Source: Acanthopleura granulata
Lineage: Eukaryota; Mollusca; Polyplacophora; Chitonida; Chitonidae
DNA length: 64,000 nucleotides
Assembly: GCA_016165875.1 (NCBI GenBank)
Contig: JABBOT010000080.1
Location: 18,262,572 to 18,326,571 of the forward strand
Reading direction: 5' to 3'
In this document: piece after piece, positions 23,785-38,700 of the stretch
Layout: every line of letters begins with the position of its first letter
Position numbering within the stretch: position 1 is the first letter of the stretch
Program-made: the position numbers and the translations under genes
Notes under the pieces: model-generated
Databases searched by the model: none
What the model saw: the letters and a program-made list of their open reading frames with translations, nothing else
What the model was told of the DNA's origin: nothing

Positions 23785-26700
23785 TGTCAATTTTTGTTAG
23801 GTCGAAAATCTCCGGCTGTTATTGCAATGGTTCACGCCCAGGCGCTGCCAGGTAATGTCAATCATGGCACCCGTCCACAAGGGGATGATCTATTCTTGGA
23901 ATGTCACGTTACTTTCTTGATCTGTTATGGTTGTTTTGTTCATGCGTCGTACGCATGTGGTCATGTGGCATGTTAGAACATGTGCACCACGGCATTAGTG
24001 ACAGTATTACTAGCTCAGTAGCGGGCTTGATCTAGCTCCCAAGCCACGGTGTGGTCCACTATCGGATCTGTTATTTCTTTATTCCTCAGATAATAGTGAG
24101 TGTCAAACAAGCTGCTGGAGTGTTGGCAGAGCTACCTACGCGGTGACGGGCAAAATTACCTTATGGGACATTTGTCTGTAGCCAGAACATTGGCTCTTGT
24201 TTCAGGAGTATTCGATGTAATAATTTGAAACAGTACCAGGGCATGCACTGGGAATAAATTAAACGCCATGAACTGTTGATGTCAGTTGTGATACAGTCTT
24301 ACAAGACATAACTAAATCAGTCTTATACTGATCATAAACAAAATGGTATCCTGCACATGGCGTTTGTTTATCTGATGTTAAATTAGAAACACATGACCGA
24401 AAAACAATTGTCAAAACCACACGAGATTGCTGATAAATATAAGCATATCAGCATAATTGTTGGACGCATATGAACGTATCAGTTTGAATTTACCTGTCCA
24501 GTAGTCATTTAAAAAAACATGGTTTGTCGTCTCATGAAGCTTGTAGTGATGCTTCTCAAATGTTCACTTAACTATAAAACAGTAGCATTAAAGCTTTATT
24601 AACTAATGCCCACTTTATGATAGGTATCTTTCACTTTTGTTGAACTGCTTGGCTGTACAGGGTAATTAATTGGTTGTACTGAAATACTTGAAGTTAAAGA
24701 AAAGTTAAAGAGAACATTGAAATATTTAGGAAACAAGCTTAGCTACTTACTTTTTTGTAATTCAGGAAATGGACCAATCCACAAATCTCTCAGCATCAAG
24801 TATTCTCCAAAGAAATTGGCTGGGACTTTGTCAGTATAGCTACAAGCATTCTGACTTGGGTTATCCTGTTTAAAATAAAATTCTTGTTTTTCTGTCTTGG
24901 CAAAGTATTCAACCTGCACAGACTCTGATTGGTGGTCAAAAGGCATGTTGAAGTTTGGTAAAAATAGTCTATGTACGTCTTGTTTCTGTGTGACTGGTGA
25001 CAACTACCTACATCTGTAAGTGGAGGAGATATTCGACGGCGACGCGCTATTGGCTGAAGCCCAGTTGCATAAATTTCATTACCATTTGGCCTCTGCGACA
25101 ACTCTGTCCAATTTGCATTGTGCCCATTGATTGGCCAGCATCGACTTGGGGACAGCTTCGTACGAGATCGAACATGTTGCTCTATCACTCAACAAGGTGT
25201 ACACACACTCGCAGAGATCTATAATAGAATGTGGCAGTGAATGGCTGTTGAGCCGTGTCATTGGATCAGTGATAATGTTCATCATGACTGGACTTGTTCA
25301 GGAATTCTTTCAACATACTTCTCTTCAATTGGAGAGCTCTGCAATGTATACCAGCCCTGCAGTATCCAGGTCCCAGTGCTATAAATATGATCTGCCGTAA
25401 ATATAGCACAGGTACATGAGCTCTTATTCATTGATATGTTTTCATATAAACATGTATTTAATAGGTGCCAAAAAAAAAGTGGAACAATTCCTGATACCAC
25501 TTTATATCCCTGCACAATCTTTAGCTTACGTCAGTATGTAATGTTTCTGTACAACTGTTACTGCATGTAAAGGTATGAAATTTGATGGCTTTGTCAACAT
25601 GCTTTGGGGTTTCTTTGTGATGAGAAATAATTTTTTTAAAACTGCAATTCAAGATGCCTGTTTTTCTGACGGGGTGATGAGGCCATAGTGACGGGATGTT
25701 GATCTGTTAATGATCAACGACTGAGGTAATATTGATGGCCTGGTGAGGTGTTTCCGATGGAATGGTGAGGTATATTGATGGGTCAGTGGGTGACATTGAT
25801 GGGCTAGTGCGGTGATATTGATGAACTGATGAGGCAATATTGATCAGTTAGCGGGGAAATGATGGGTTGTTAGGGCAATATTATTGGCCAGTGAGGTAAT
25901 GTTGATGGCATAATGTGGGATTCATGGTGGGCTGGGGAGGTGTTTCTGAGGGATAATATTGGTGGAATAGTGAGGTAATATTGATGGGCTGGTGAGGTAA
26001 TATTGATGGGCTAGTGAGAATATATTGATGGTCTGGTGTTGTAATATTCATTGGCATGTGAATTAATATGGATGGGCTGGTGAGGTAATATTTATGTGCT
26101 GGTGGGTAATATTGATGGAACGGTGAAGTAATATTGATGGGCTAGTGAGGTAATATTGATGGGCTAGTGAGAATATATTGATGGTCTGGTGTTGTAATAT
26201 TCATTGGCATGTGAATTAATATGGATGGGCTGGTGAGGTAATATTTATGTGCTGGTGGGTAATATTGATGGAACAGTGAAGTAATATTGATGGGCTAGTG
26301 AGGTAATATTGATAGGCTGGTGGGGTAACATTGATGGGCTGATGGAGTAATATTGATAACTAGAGTAGTAATGTCACCATTTGGCCTCCAGTATCGGTAT
26401 CTGTTATAAGCCTGGCTTGTAGGGTGGTGTTGATGGGCCACATGGTTATACATAACGTTTTTGGCCTGTGATGAATCAGCGATGGGCCAGTGATGTTATG
26501 TAAGTTGTTGCTGATGTAATGTTAATGGACAGACAGGTAATGGGATGATAAAAGTCGCTACGGAAATGCTTATGAACAGGTGGTGTAATGGTGAGTGGCT
26601 GATAAAGAAATGATGATCAGATGTGGATGAATTGTCTCTGGATTAGGGAGATAATCTTAATAGGCTGTTGATTTGTTGTTGAGAAAACAGTTTTGGGGCT

Positions 26701-29700
26701 TTGATGGAAAGCTGATGCCTGTATGATCTAATGTTAGTAAACTGGTGAAGAAATAATAACAAACTGCGAAGAAAAAATAAATATGTAATAGGGTGAAGGC
26801 AGGAAATGCTGGAAACTGCTGTAGGTCAGCTGAGGCTTATCATGTCAAAATGCACTTTGAAAAGCACATAAAGGCCTTAAAACGATACTTTTAATGTCAG
26901 CCCTTCATTTTTTTATTTTAAGAAATTGATCGAACTTCAAAATAAAATCCCACATGTAAGTAGCATTTTAAGGTGGATGCATTAAACTTTAGGTGAAGTA
27001 CAGTCTATTGATAAACCAGTAAGGGTATGATCATGACTATAGAGAGCATCAGTTGAGGTACTGTACTGGTTAGATGCCCTAATACCATATATAGCAAGTT
27101 TATACACATTGTAATACTGTACATGGGTTTCCCTGGGTTCTGGGTGGTTTCGTCCAACCAATAATGCTGGCCATCGTTGTATAAGTGAAATATTTGTGAG
27201 TATGTCATTAAACACCAATGAAATAAACAAATAAATAAATGTAGATGCACATAAATGTACTACATGTAGTTGATACTGCAGTATGTATTGTTAAAAATTA
27301 ACAGTTGTCCTGAGGGGGTGTATGTGATGGAACAACAGCTTAATCTGTGACTCTGACCTGACTTATGTGAGGCTGTGATAATCACGTGGTGTCATAATAA
27401 CCTGATGTGATAACCATGGTCCTTGTCCTATGTCAGTGTTTTTACAGGGGCTTGTAGTGGGCTAGTACAGCATTTTCAAACAGCTGGAATATATCTCAGG
27501 GATTGTACATGTACATGTAGGTGTAACGGATAAGTTGTAGTGAGATAAAATCATAATTAACAGATATAAATAACCTGATGTATTGTAAATGATGCGCATG
27601 TAGTTGATAGAGACATCAAAGTGCTGACGTGTTTTCTTGTGGAATTATGTCACGATTGGATTGTGTACTGTAGAGATTGGAAGATTAATGTATAAACAAT
27701 TGATAAATATTTGAATTTCACACAGAGGTGAACTTGTACAAATATACATTTGTGATAATTTTGTTTCTTGGAGTTGTACCTGGCCGGCTGAAGTGGTTTC
27801 CTTCGTGCTCTGGCATGTTTCCTTTACCCCTGATTTAACTGAGCCGCCATCACATATTAAAGTAAGTGAGGAGTATGAAACACCGAATCCTGTACATGTA
27901 TAAAAATATGGAAGAATCACATGGATGTGACCCTAAGTTTTATAAACATTCCACAAAATTCCAAACTTCAAATTCTTCGTTTTGTTTACGTAGGCAGAAC
28001 TGTTAAGTCTTTCCAGAGGTGTCTGAGTTCCAGTCCATTATCAGTAAGTTAACGACCTTTCTCTGACACAGTTTTATACTTGATGAAATATTGTTCTCGC
28101 CAGCCAATTCACTTGTAATCAGAGTAAACTTTAAATTGCTACGGCTACACGTGGCACACCAGGTTTAGGGCTCATCCCCCAGTTCTCACACTTTGAGTGG
28201 GACCTACTTTTGTTGAGCATCAGTTGTCCACCACTACGGCGTACAAGTGAACCACATTTTGGAAAGTTTACCAATTGTAGATGGTTTACCTCAAACACTC
28301 CAGTTTAAATGACACTTGTAATTACTACTGTAAAAGTGAAAAATTCTTGGATAAAGAACAATCAAATGCATGTAAATGAATCAGTTCTACATGTGTTTAA
28401 GGAATAATGATGACTGCGTGGCCATAGACGATCTACAGAGCTGGTGAAGCACTGTTCGAACCTGTCAGGTCACATGTTTCCATTTCACATTTCCCTTTGG
28501 CTGTGTTGTTGTCCGGCACTTAATGAGTGCTGTGCCAAGATTTCCATTGGGCCCAGATTTCCTCACCCACATCACTGACCGTTATCATAGTACAGGAAAT
28601 CTGCAAACTGAACCTGTCGGATGCTCAAACAATAACTCAGCAGGGATCGACATGAACAGGGTAACAAGTAAATGTTTACAAGTTGAGCTCTCAACCGCTG
28701 ACTAGCAGGACTGATCATTTTGTATTGATGTTGCTTGAATATTTGATAACGTTATTGTGAGGTTTTTTATTACCCAGTGTCAGATCTCCTGTAGGATTTG
28801 TTTGAAACAAGGGTGTGTGGATATACAGACAGCAAAAGCTGGTAAATGGTGCTTCAGTAAATCAATATGTGGGATGTTTTTTAGAGTTGAAAGCTGTCCT
28901 GCTTTTCAATGAGGGGCTGAGGGGTGTGGTCTGTTGTGATTTATCCTGGGCTGATCCGTAAGGGTTAAGTATGTCGACAGACAGGGTGATGTCACAGAGG
29001 ACAAATGTGACCTTCACCTTGTGTAGCAATCACATTACATCAATGTTTAGTTCAAAAATTTTATTGAATGGTAATATATAATATAAAGAGCAAGTACATG
29101 TTGTATATATCATGTTGTGATGGGAATGTTCCTTATCAAAGGGGGGAAGGGAGGAAAAGGAAATAAAAATGACAAGTAAAGTCAACACTTTATTGTTATA
29201 AATAGTTACATTATAAAACTTATGATTCTTCTCATTTACTTGACTTTTGGTACACATATAAGTTGACAAGCTGTTATAGTTGAAACTTTATTGTGACATT
29301 CTCACACCCTCCACCCTTCAGTGTGACATTCTCACACCCTCCACCCTTCAGTGTGACATTCTCACACCCTCCACCCTTCAGTGTGACATTCACCCACCCT
29401 ACCCGACACAGTGATGACTTAGTGAGCACCCACCCTCCATTATAACGTTCACATACCATACAGAGCACAGTGATGACTGATTGAGCACCCACCCTCCATT
29501 ATAACGTTCACATACCATACAGAGCACAGTGATGACTGATTGAGCACCCACCCTCAATTGTAACATTCACATACCATACAGAGCACAGTGATGACTTAGT
29601 GGGCACCCACCCTCCATTATAACGTTCACACACCACACAGAGCACAGTGATTACTGAGTGACCACCCACTCTCCATTTTAACATTCACACACCACACAGA

Positions 29701-32700
29701 GTACAGTTTGACTGGGTGACCATCCACCCTCCATAGTAACACTCACATACCATACAGAGCACAGTGATGACTGAGTGACCACCCACTCTCCATTTTAACA
29801 TTCACACACCACACAGAGTACAGTTTGACTGGGTGACCATCCACCCTCCATAGTAACACTCACATACCATACAGAGCACAGTGATGACTGAGTGACCACA
29901 CACCCTCCATTGTGACATTCACACACCATACAGGGCACAGTGATGACTGAGTGACCACGCACCCTCCATTATGACATTCACACATCATACAGGGCACAGT
30001 GATGACTGAGTGACTACCCACCCTCACTTCTGACACTCACACACACACAGGACACACTGGTAACTGAGTGACCACCCAACCCGGATTGTGATATACACAC
30101 ACCACACAGGACACACTGGTGACTGACTGAACTCCCAAGCCAGATTGTGATATTCACACACCATACAGGGCACACTGGTGACTGAGTGACCACCCAACCC
30201 GGATTGTGATATTCACACACCACACAGGACACACTGATGACTGATGTGGAGCACATTTATGACTGAGTGACCTCTCACCCTGCAGTATGACATTCAGACA
30301 CCATACAAGACACACTTGTGACTGAGTGACCATCCAACCCGAATTATCACACTCACACACCACACAGGACACACTGATGACTGAGTGACCTCTCACCCTC
30401 CAGTATGACATTCACACCCCATATAGGGTACATTTGGGACTGAGTGACAATCCACCCCTCATTGTGACATTCACACACCATACAGGCTGATGACTGAATG
30501 GGTGATAAAAACTACCATTGAATGACTACCCATATTTTACCCATCACTCAGGATTGCAATTAGGCCTGGCCAGCTACAAGGAGATACCATCGTGATAGAA
30601 CCAGAATAATGTTGCAAGTAACTTTAAATCCAATTCAATCAAACAAACTAACAAACAAACAGAAGTTTGTTGATAATTGGAGAATTGTATGTTTCAGGTA
30701 CAGCAGCCCAGAAACTCAGTCTGAGTGAGATTGTGGGATTACGTTTCAGGTACACCAGCCTGGTACACCAGCCCAGAAACTCAGTCTGAGTGAGATTATG
30801 GAATTATGTTTTAGGTACACCAGCTCAGAAACTCAGACTGAGTGAGATTATGGAATTACGTTTCATGTACACCAGCCCAGAAACTCAGTCTGAGTGAGAT
30901 TATGAAATTACGTTTCAGGTACAGCAGCCTAGAAACTCAGCCCGAGTGAGATTATGGAATTATGTTTCAGGTACACCAGCTCAGAAACTCAGTCTGAGTG
31001 AGATTGTGGAATTATGTTTCAGGTACACCAGCTCAGAAACTCAGTCTGAGTGAGATTGTGGAATTATGTTTCAGGTACACCAGCTCAGAAACTCAGTCTG
31101 AGTGAGATTATGGAATTATGTTTCAGGTACACCAGCTCAGAAACTCAGTCTGAGTGAGATTATGGAATTACGTTTCATGTACACCAGCCCAGAAACTCAG
31201 TCTGAGTGAGATTATGGAATTACGTTTCAGGTACACCAGCTCAGAAACTCAGTCTGAGTGAGATTATGGAATTATGTTTCAGGTACACCAGCTCAGAAAC
31301 TCAGACTGAGTGAGATTGTAGAGAAAGCTTGCGAGGAAGCTAGCCTTTATCAGCAGTGTGGAGTGGTAAGTTAGAATCTTTTCATCTTGCTTGCAACTAA
31401 CCTTTTCCAGCATTTTCTCAGTAAATAGAAATTATGGTACTTGAAGAGGCTCAGCTCCTCTTAGAACAAGAAAACAGGTGAATTAAAACTGTATAAAGAT
31501 AACGACAGTGTGTTGTCGTACAAGACAATATAGGTACAACAACAACAATAAAAAAAAAACACATAAAGGAACATAAAAATGAAATTAGAGAAGGCCACAG
31601 TTTAAATTTTTGTTTTATGAGCATAATGATGACACAGTAAACAGTGGATTTTCAGAGTTACATGTACAGATATTTTCAATCCTGTGTTGGATTTTTTGTA
31701 TGTCAGCTCACCAAGCTTACAACACAAAATAAAACTGGTGTCATCAAAATTGAGATATTCGTTTAATTGCCTGATGTATTTGCCACAGCGATCGTACATG
31801 TACATGTGTAGGAAGACACAGGTGCAGGAGAGAAGGAGGAAATTGAGTGGTCTCTGAGAGATGGTTCAAACTGTCAGATAAAAAGCATTGAACCAAAAGG
31901 ATATTGATCTGAGTATTTATGATATCATTGGTCCGTGGTTAAACTATGGACGACAATTCGTAGAACTCTGTCAGCTTGGCCAGAGGGGTGGATTTGACAA
32001 GCAGTTCAAATGCTTGTTAAACAAAAATTGATGCTTATACCACTCCGTTTCCTCCCAGCACAGTGGTGGCAGCCATCGTGGAAGTGAAATTTTCTTGGAA
32101 TACCATGTGAACCTCCAGTGAAATATATAATGTCCACTGAGCAATCATAATATCATATACATACTCATTATCATAATAAGTCCTAGAGTTCAGAAAGTCA
32201 TAAAATATACAGTTGAAAACAGAATGATAAGGGAAAATTTGTGAACTACATGTTAGTATTCACAACAGCCTTCCACTGTAACTAATGAGATTTTGGCTCA
32301 TTAGTTTTGAGTAAGTTGGCGAGTTACTTGCCAAAGTCCAGTGGTTTACTCTGGGCACGCGGGGTTCCTCTACAAATGAAACTAATTGAAGTTGTATATG
32401 TGAAAAAACCCTGAGGTCGTTCAAACATCAAGTAATCTATCAATTAATCCATCAAATCAACTTCGCCAGGTACTGCCTCAGAAATAACTTTTTATAATTC
32501 ATTGTAACAAATATTTATACTTTCATTTGTCTTCAACAAACAAAATTTTCCAAACTGAGGTCTTAAAATAATCAGAAAATATGTAAGCTTAACCCACCTC
32601 CCACTGTGTGATATCTCTACCCTGTAGTACAAGTCAATATGCCTCAAAACTTCTTTCTCAGGATGTCACATAGACTCCCTGGTGATGATGACAGCCTACT

Positions 32701-35700
32701 AGGATAGAGAGAAGGATTGTTTTACTTCCTGAAGCTATAGAACATTGCAAAATACACATGGCTTAGGCAGCATGGTGGGCTTGCAGTTAATTTTTAGTAT
32801 AATAGTCCTGATGGTAGGATGGTACCTTGTGGGACACCAGGGGGGAGTTCAATGTGACAATTCTTGATGTGTGTCAGACAACAGACAGCTCCTCTTCTAG
32901 CTGTATGTCCATCTGAATCAGACCCATGGGAGCTCTGAAGGTGACAACTAGATGAACTCAGAGTGGATGTCAGACAACAGACAGCTCTTCCTCTAACTGT
33001 ATGTTAATCTGGTTCAGACCCATGGGAGCTCTGAAAGGTGACAAGTAGATGAGCTCAAAGTGAAATAACTCTTTAAGAATAAAGAATAGCTTGGTCATGG
33101 AAGTGAAGGCATTGTTTACATAAGAAACTGTACAAACATACGTTACAGGCCATAGATCAGAGTTCTATGTTTCATCATTATTTAACTAATAAAACGGTAA
33201 CATCTTAAGACTATTACCTAGTGTTTTTATAATATACCTGTACATATCAGAGTTTATATGGGTGATACAGTTATATCATTGGAACGGAAAAAAAACTGTT
33301 GATCATTGTTATTTCGAACTTCTTTTGAAGATTCATTCAGGCAAATAGCAACCTAGTGTAGCATTGGTTTTGATGAGTTTTTATCTGCAATCTTCTTAAT
33401 ACTGCACCAATGTATTTGTATTTTTTCTGTATTCCATAATCTTTTTTAACCCTATATGTTGTTTATTTTATACAGATAGTGGTTAAGTCTTCCCATATTT
33501 ATTCTCTTCTTTATGGAACAGGTACCTTGTACCTAGAGTTACAGGTACAATACATCCATAGGTATGACTGATACCCTTCATGCTATCTACAGTGGGTTTT
33601 GTGCCATGTGGTAAGAATGTCCTCTAAGAATGTCCCCTAAGGGCTTGGCCAGTTACTCATCTGGACCCAGGCTTGCATAATAACCCCCCAGGGCACAATG
33701 TGACCCTAGGGAGAGGCAAGAGATGTAATGAACCTCATATTGTCAGGTGCAGCCTGACACTCCCAGAATAATCAGGCTGTTTATCTTAAGTAAACCCAGG
33801 GATGTACTACTGATGTCCATAGCAGAGCAGGAAGTGGTTCTGAAACTAAATGATAAGCCTAAAGTGTTAAACTGGGGAAGGATTCCACATGGCATCATTG
33901 GGAATTTTACTGTTGTGGTTATTAAAGTAGACAAACTTGAAATTCAGTTTGTTTATTAATTTACTTATTGTGGAGGTCAGCAAAAGTGTGTTTTTTGAGT
34001 TGTATTATCGTGAAGTAGAGTTTTATATTAAATTCCATAGCACTTAGACATATGTTTTCACATTCCTACGTATTTAGGCAAGTATAGAATGTCTGTAAGA
34101 ACCAACGCGCAGGAGCAAGAATCCACATTTTAGCAATTGTTATAATTAAAAATAATTTGAAAAACAGAGCTTGAAAAAGAAGTCAATTCTGTAGAATTTG
34201 TGGAAAAAAGCTTACTTTTATTATAGTACTATGTTAATACATGTATTACTTCACTTTGCATACAATACTTGTGTATTTAAGGCATCAGTAAACCTCAAGA
34301 AATTCAAACCAAAAGCATGGAAATTAAGCAGGGGTTAATTAGCTGTATAGGTGTATGTATGTGAAAGTGACATACATGTTAACTCATCAGTGATGGGCCT
34401 AATCATTAGATGTGGCACTCAAGTAGAACTAAAATCCCAAACCCTGAGTGGGACTCCTCCTCCTGTACCCTTCATTAGACCCAGGGACACAGGGGCAATT
34501 AGCTCTGTTCAGTATGACACAGGGTTATGTATGGTACCAGGCTCTTATGTAAGACAACAGCCAGATCTCTATCTTCTACATCATTTGGTCACACTGAGAG
34601 TGCCATATGTTGCAGTGTGATGGGAACTGAAAAAGCTTTTATCTGGAGAAGCTGTAGCGTACACTTGATGGCCTCAAGTGTATGTGTTCAAAACTCATGA
34701 GAATTTAACGGTACCGTAACTTACATGTACATTTGCTAATATTTACCTTCATTAAATTGGTGCTAAGAAATAGTTTTCCATGTAGGCATCTAGCTAATTT
34801 ATTGCTATCTCAGTCAATCACACTACATGTAGGTGTTAATGGCGCAATATATGTTGTAGTGATTGAATTTGTGTAGTCACTGACAAAAAAACAAACCTTT
34901 GAGTTGTCCTCTTTTTCCTAAAAAGGTAACAGAAGACTTATCATTGTTACCTTTTTTTTTTTAAGTTTTCAAGGAATTTGAAAAGGCGTGATCCATGAAA
35001 TTAAAGGAACCAGGATACAAAGACCAATTCCCGTTTACCCGTATTTTAGGTCACGTCTCCGTCGATATCTTTTATTTCTGCATGTATAAACACCCTTGTA
35101 GTAAATGAATGTAACCCAATGAGTAAAATGCATGTCATAGTTTTCCTGTAAGATATGAGTGCAAATAGCAGACATGCATTTTATATCTAAATATTTGTGC
35201 AGGAAGTTATAGGATGTTACATATAACTAATACTTGGGCATGCGATTTTCTCCTAAATCCTACATGGGTGGATTCAATTAGTTTACTGAAAGTTGAATGA
35301 AATTTATGAGGTCTCCATGCGCAGTTGATTAGCACTGTCATGCAGTGCAGTCACCCAGGAGCCTCTCACCCATGTGGTGGCTGTCACTTTCAGATTCAAC
35401 TCATGCTGGCTTCCTCTCTGGTAGTATGTGGGAAGGTCTGCCAGCCCCTTGCTGGCTGTTTGTGGGTTTCCCTCGGGCTCCTCCCAGTTTTCTCCTGTAA
35501 TCAATTTTGCTGGCTGTCATCAAGTATTCTTGAGTATGGCATAAACCACCAATAGATAAATAAATAAATAAATAATCACCAACTAATTGTGAATACTTAC
35601 AGTATTTCTGGCAAACAAGACCAAATTTATGGAACCTGCATTTAATTCTGACTCTAATGTTGAGTATAGTAGATTAGAGATACATGTAGACCTCATGTGT

Positions 35701-38700
35701 ACAGTTATATACCATATCATATAATGCAACACTATATAGTCTGTAGTTTCTTATTTAACAACGTCAGTTATGTAAATTACAAGCATTTTCATCTAGTTCG
35801 AGCTCACAACTATAACCCTTAGACTTTTGTCAGATAAAAAGCTTGTGCATGACATCTGCTGTGGGTATGTACGTGTAGACCAGATAGTGGGATATGTGTA
35901 GGAGTTATTAAATAGTGTCTGAGCATGCACACTTCCTGCACTGTAAACCTCTGTGTGTGTGTGTGCATTGGGGTGTTGGGCTGGGGGGTGGGGTGTGGGT
36001 GGGTAGGTGGTATGCTGGTCTCTAGTAGTACAGAATCTTTTGTACATGTGTCCCACTGACCCAGTGGCTCCTGTTATTTTTTTTTTTTGCCTCTTTTTAA
36101 TGATTCATCTGGGTTATTGCGACATGCACTTGCATGATTTGGAAATGTGATAACTAAATAGGTCCAGTCAGCTCCGGGGCTTGGTATATGTAGCCCTAGA
36201 CTAAATAAACTAGTACATGGTCTTCCAGTTGATACAGTGTATTCACACTCAATTTAAATGCAATTATTTGGGGTGTTTGACCATATATGTATATGTACAT
36301 ATTGTGTCTTGTATATGATACTGATAAAAAGTGCACTGTTTATGTGTTTTATTTTGTTTATTATTTTTGGATTATTTCTTTCTTACCTTTTTGTTTCTTT
36401 TTCTTCTGTTTTGGGAGTGGAGTGGGTGGGTGGGTGGGTGAGAGTATATTACGCTGTGCTCAAAGTTCTGTCATTTGTAATACTGTGGTGGTTGATCTGG
36501 TTGATCTGGTTTGTGGTTGTAGCCCATGTAACATAGTTGATCTCTAAGTGAGCTGAACCTCTTCCTTATTACAACACAAGGTCACCTCAGTGGTCTAGTG
36601 GTGAGAGTGTCGGCCTTGAGGTTAGGAGATCCAGGTTCAAGCCAGGCTCGGGTCATACCGAAGACTATAACGATGGTACTTGTTGCTGCCTCGCTAGGCG
36701 CTTAGCACTGAGAGGCTAGAACAAGGAAACAGGACTGGTCGGCCTGGTGTCAGTATAATGTGACTGGGTGAGGTATCATGTCTCAGGTGTCCTCAGCGTG
36801 TTGTTCCAGTGGCGGCTGCACTTTGGCAGCATGGACTCGCCCTGCCACAAGAAGACACAGAAAACATATACATTCTAAGGGCTCCTTGTCGTAACATGAC
36901 TGAAAAATTGTTAAGTACGACATAAAACCCCAAGCATACATACATTACAGCACACTTCGTCACAACACATGATTCAATGTAACACAGTTGCAAATATGTC
37001 CACCAAGCTGTTGTTGCAAAAAAGTGTTAACACTTTTGAAAGTTTCTGGGATGAAAACCATCAGATTTTGCAACTTCTTCGCACTTGGTTATGTGAAGAT
37101 CAGGTTTGTCAGGTGTTTTATCAGTGAACGCGATGACGTGATGCTGATTTGTCTCTGAATTAACATTCAGCATAACATTGTTCCTTTATTATAAACGTCA
37201 CAGGCTATCAGTGGGCATGACAAATGAAATTCATACAGGGTGCACCACTCGCGCAGATCTGACCCCCAACAACAGTGCAGTAATGGCAGACAGGTGTATT
37301 CTTTACCCTGTCACTACATGAAAGTTATCTCTCCATGTGAGAAGCGGAGAAACTGTTTCACCATAATTTTGTGATGTAATCCATGAAAAAAGCAAAGTGT
37401 TTCACATGCTCTAAAAGCTGCATGTATGTACTGACATGAGAGCTTTGAAGACTTGTGAAATTATAACGACCTGGGTGAAGCTGTGTGTACATGTTGATTT
37501 CAGATTTTGATTTTGATTTAATTGTAGGATGCAGTGATGGTGGAAAACATGCATGACACCCCATACCTACTCACTGACAGGGTGGGGCCAGAGATCACTG
37601 CGGCCATGACAACTATCTGCTATAACGTCCGTCAGGTTTTCACAAGAGGTCCTGTAGGAGTTCAAATCCTGGCCGGGGCAAACATACAAGCTCTGGCTGT
37701 GGCACAGGCTGCAGGTAAACAACTACATGTAAGTTATCACACAGGCTCACATATGGTCTCCTTACAGGCTTATGTACTAGTATGTGGTCTCCACACAGGC
37801 TTACAAACATTGATTTATTTGATACTCAAGAATATTTCACTTATACGACGGCAGCCAGCATTAAGATGAGAGGAAACAGGTCAGAACCTGGGGGAAACCC
37901 ACGAGCATCTGCAGGTGGCTGGTAGACCTTCCCACGTGTGGGCTTACATACAAGTAACTGATCTCCATACAGACACACACAAGTAGTTGGTCTCCATTTA
38001 GGAGTATGTAGTCACCACACAGGCTCACATTCCAGTGACTGGTCTCAATACAGGCTCAGGTACAAGTAATTGGTCTCCATTCAGGCTCACATACAAGTAT
38101 GTTATCACCATTCAGGCTCACATACAAGTAATTGGTCTCCTCACAGGCTAACATACCAGTAAGTGATCTCCACACAGGCTCACATACAAGTAAGTGGTCT
38201 CCATACAGGCTCACACACAATTAATTGGTCTCCATATAAGCTCACATACAAGTAATTTGTCTCCTCACAGGTTCACATGCAAGTATGTGGTCTCCACACA
38301 GGCTCACATACATGTAAGTTGTCTCCAAACAGGCTGACATACAAGTAAGTGGCCTTCATACAGGCTCACACAAGTAAATGATCTCCATGCAGGCTCACAT
38401 ACATGTAGGTTATCTCCTTACAGGCTCACATATGCAAGTGTGTGGTCTCCACACAGGCTCACATGCAAGTGAGTAATCTCCAAAGAGGCTCAGGAGCCTC
38501 CGTGGCTCAGCCGGTTAGCATGCTATCACAGCACAATGACCAGAAGCCTCCCACCAATGCGGTCGCTGTGAGTTCAAGACCAGCTCATGCTGGCTTCCTC
38601 TCCAGCTGTATGTGGGAAGGCCTGCCAGTAACCTGTGGATGGTCGTGGGTTTCCCCCGGGCTCTGCCCGGTTTCCTCCCACATTAATGCTGGCCGGCGTT

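Noticed and set aside
24796..25188. 130-codon open frame on minus in BtpA intron 1
   Set aside because: No family resemblance; other frames on both strands are also open here, so it reads as composition rather than selection.
29396..31312. Possible CRISPR-like regular repeats
   Set aside because: Units are contiguous with no unique spacers, and the genome is eukaryotic; they are minisatellites.
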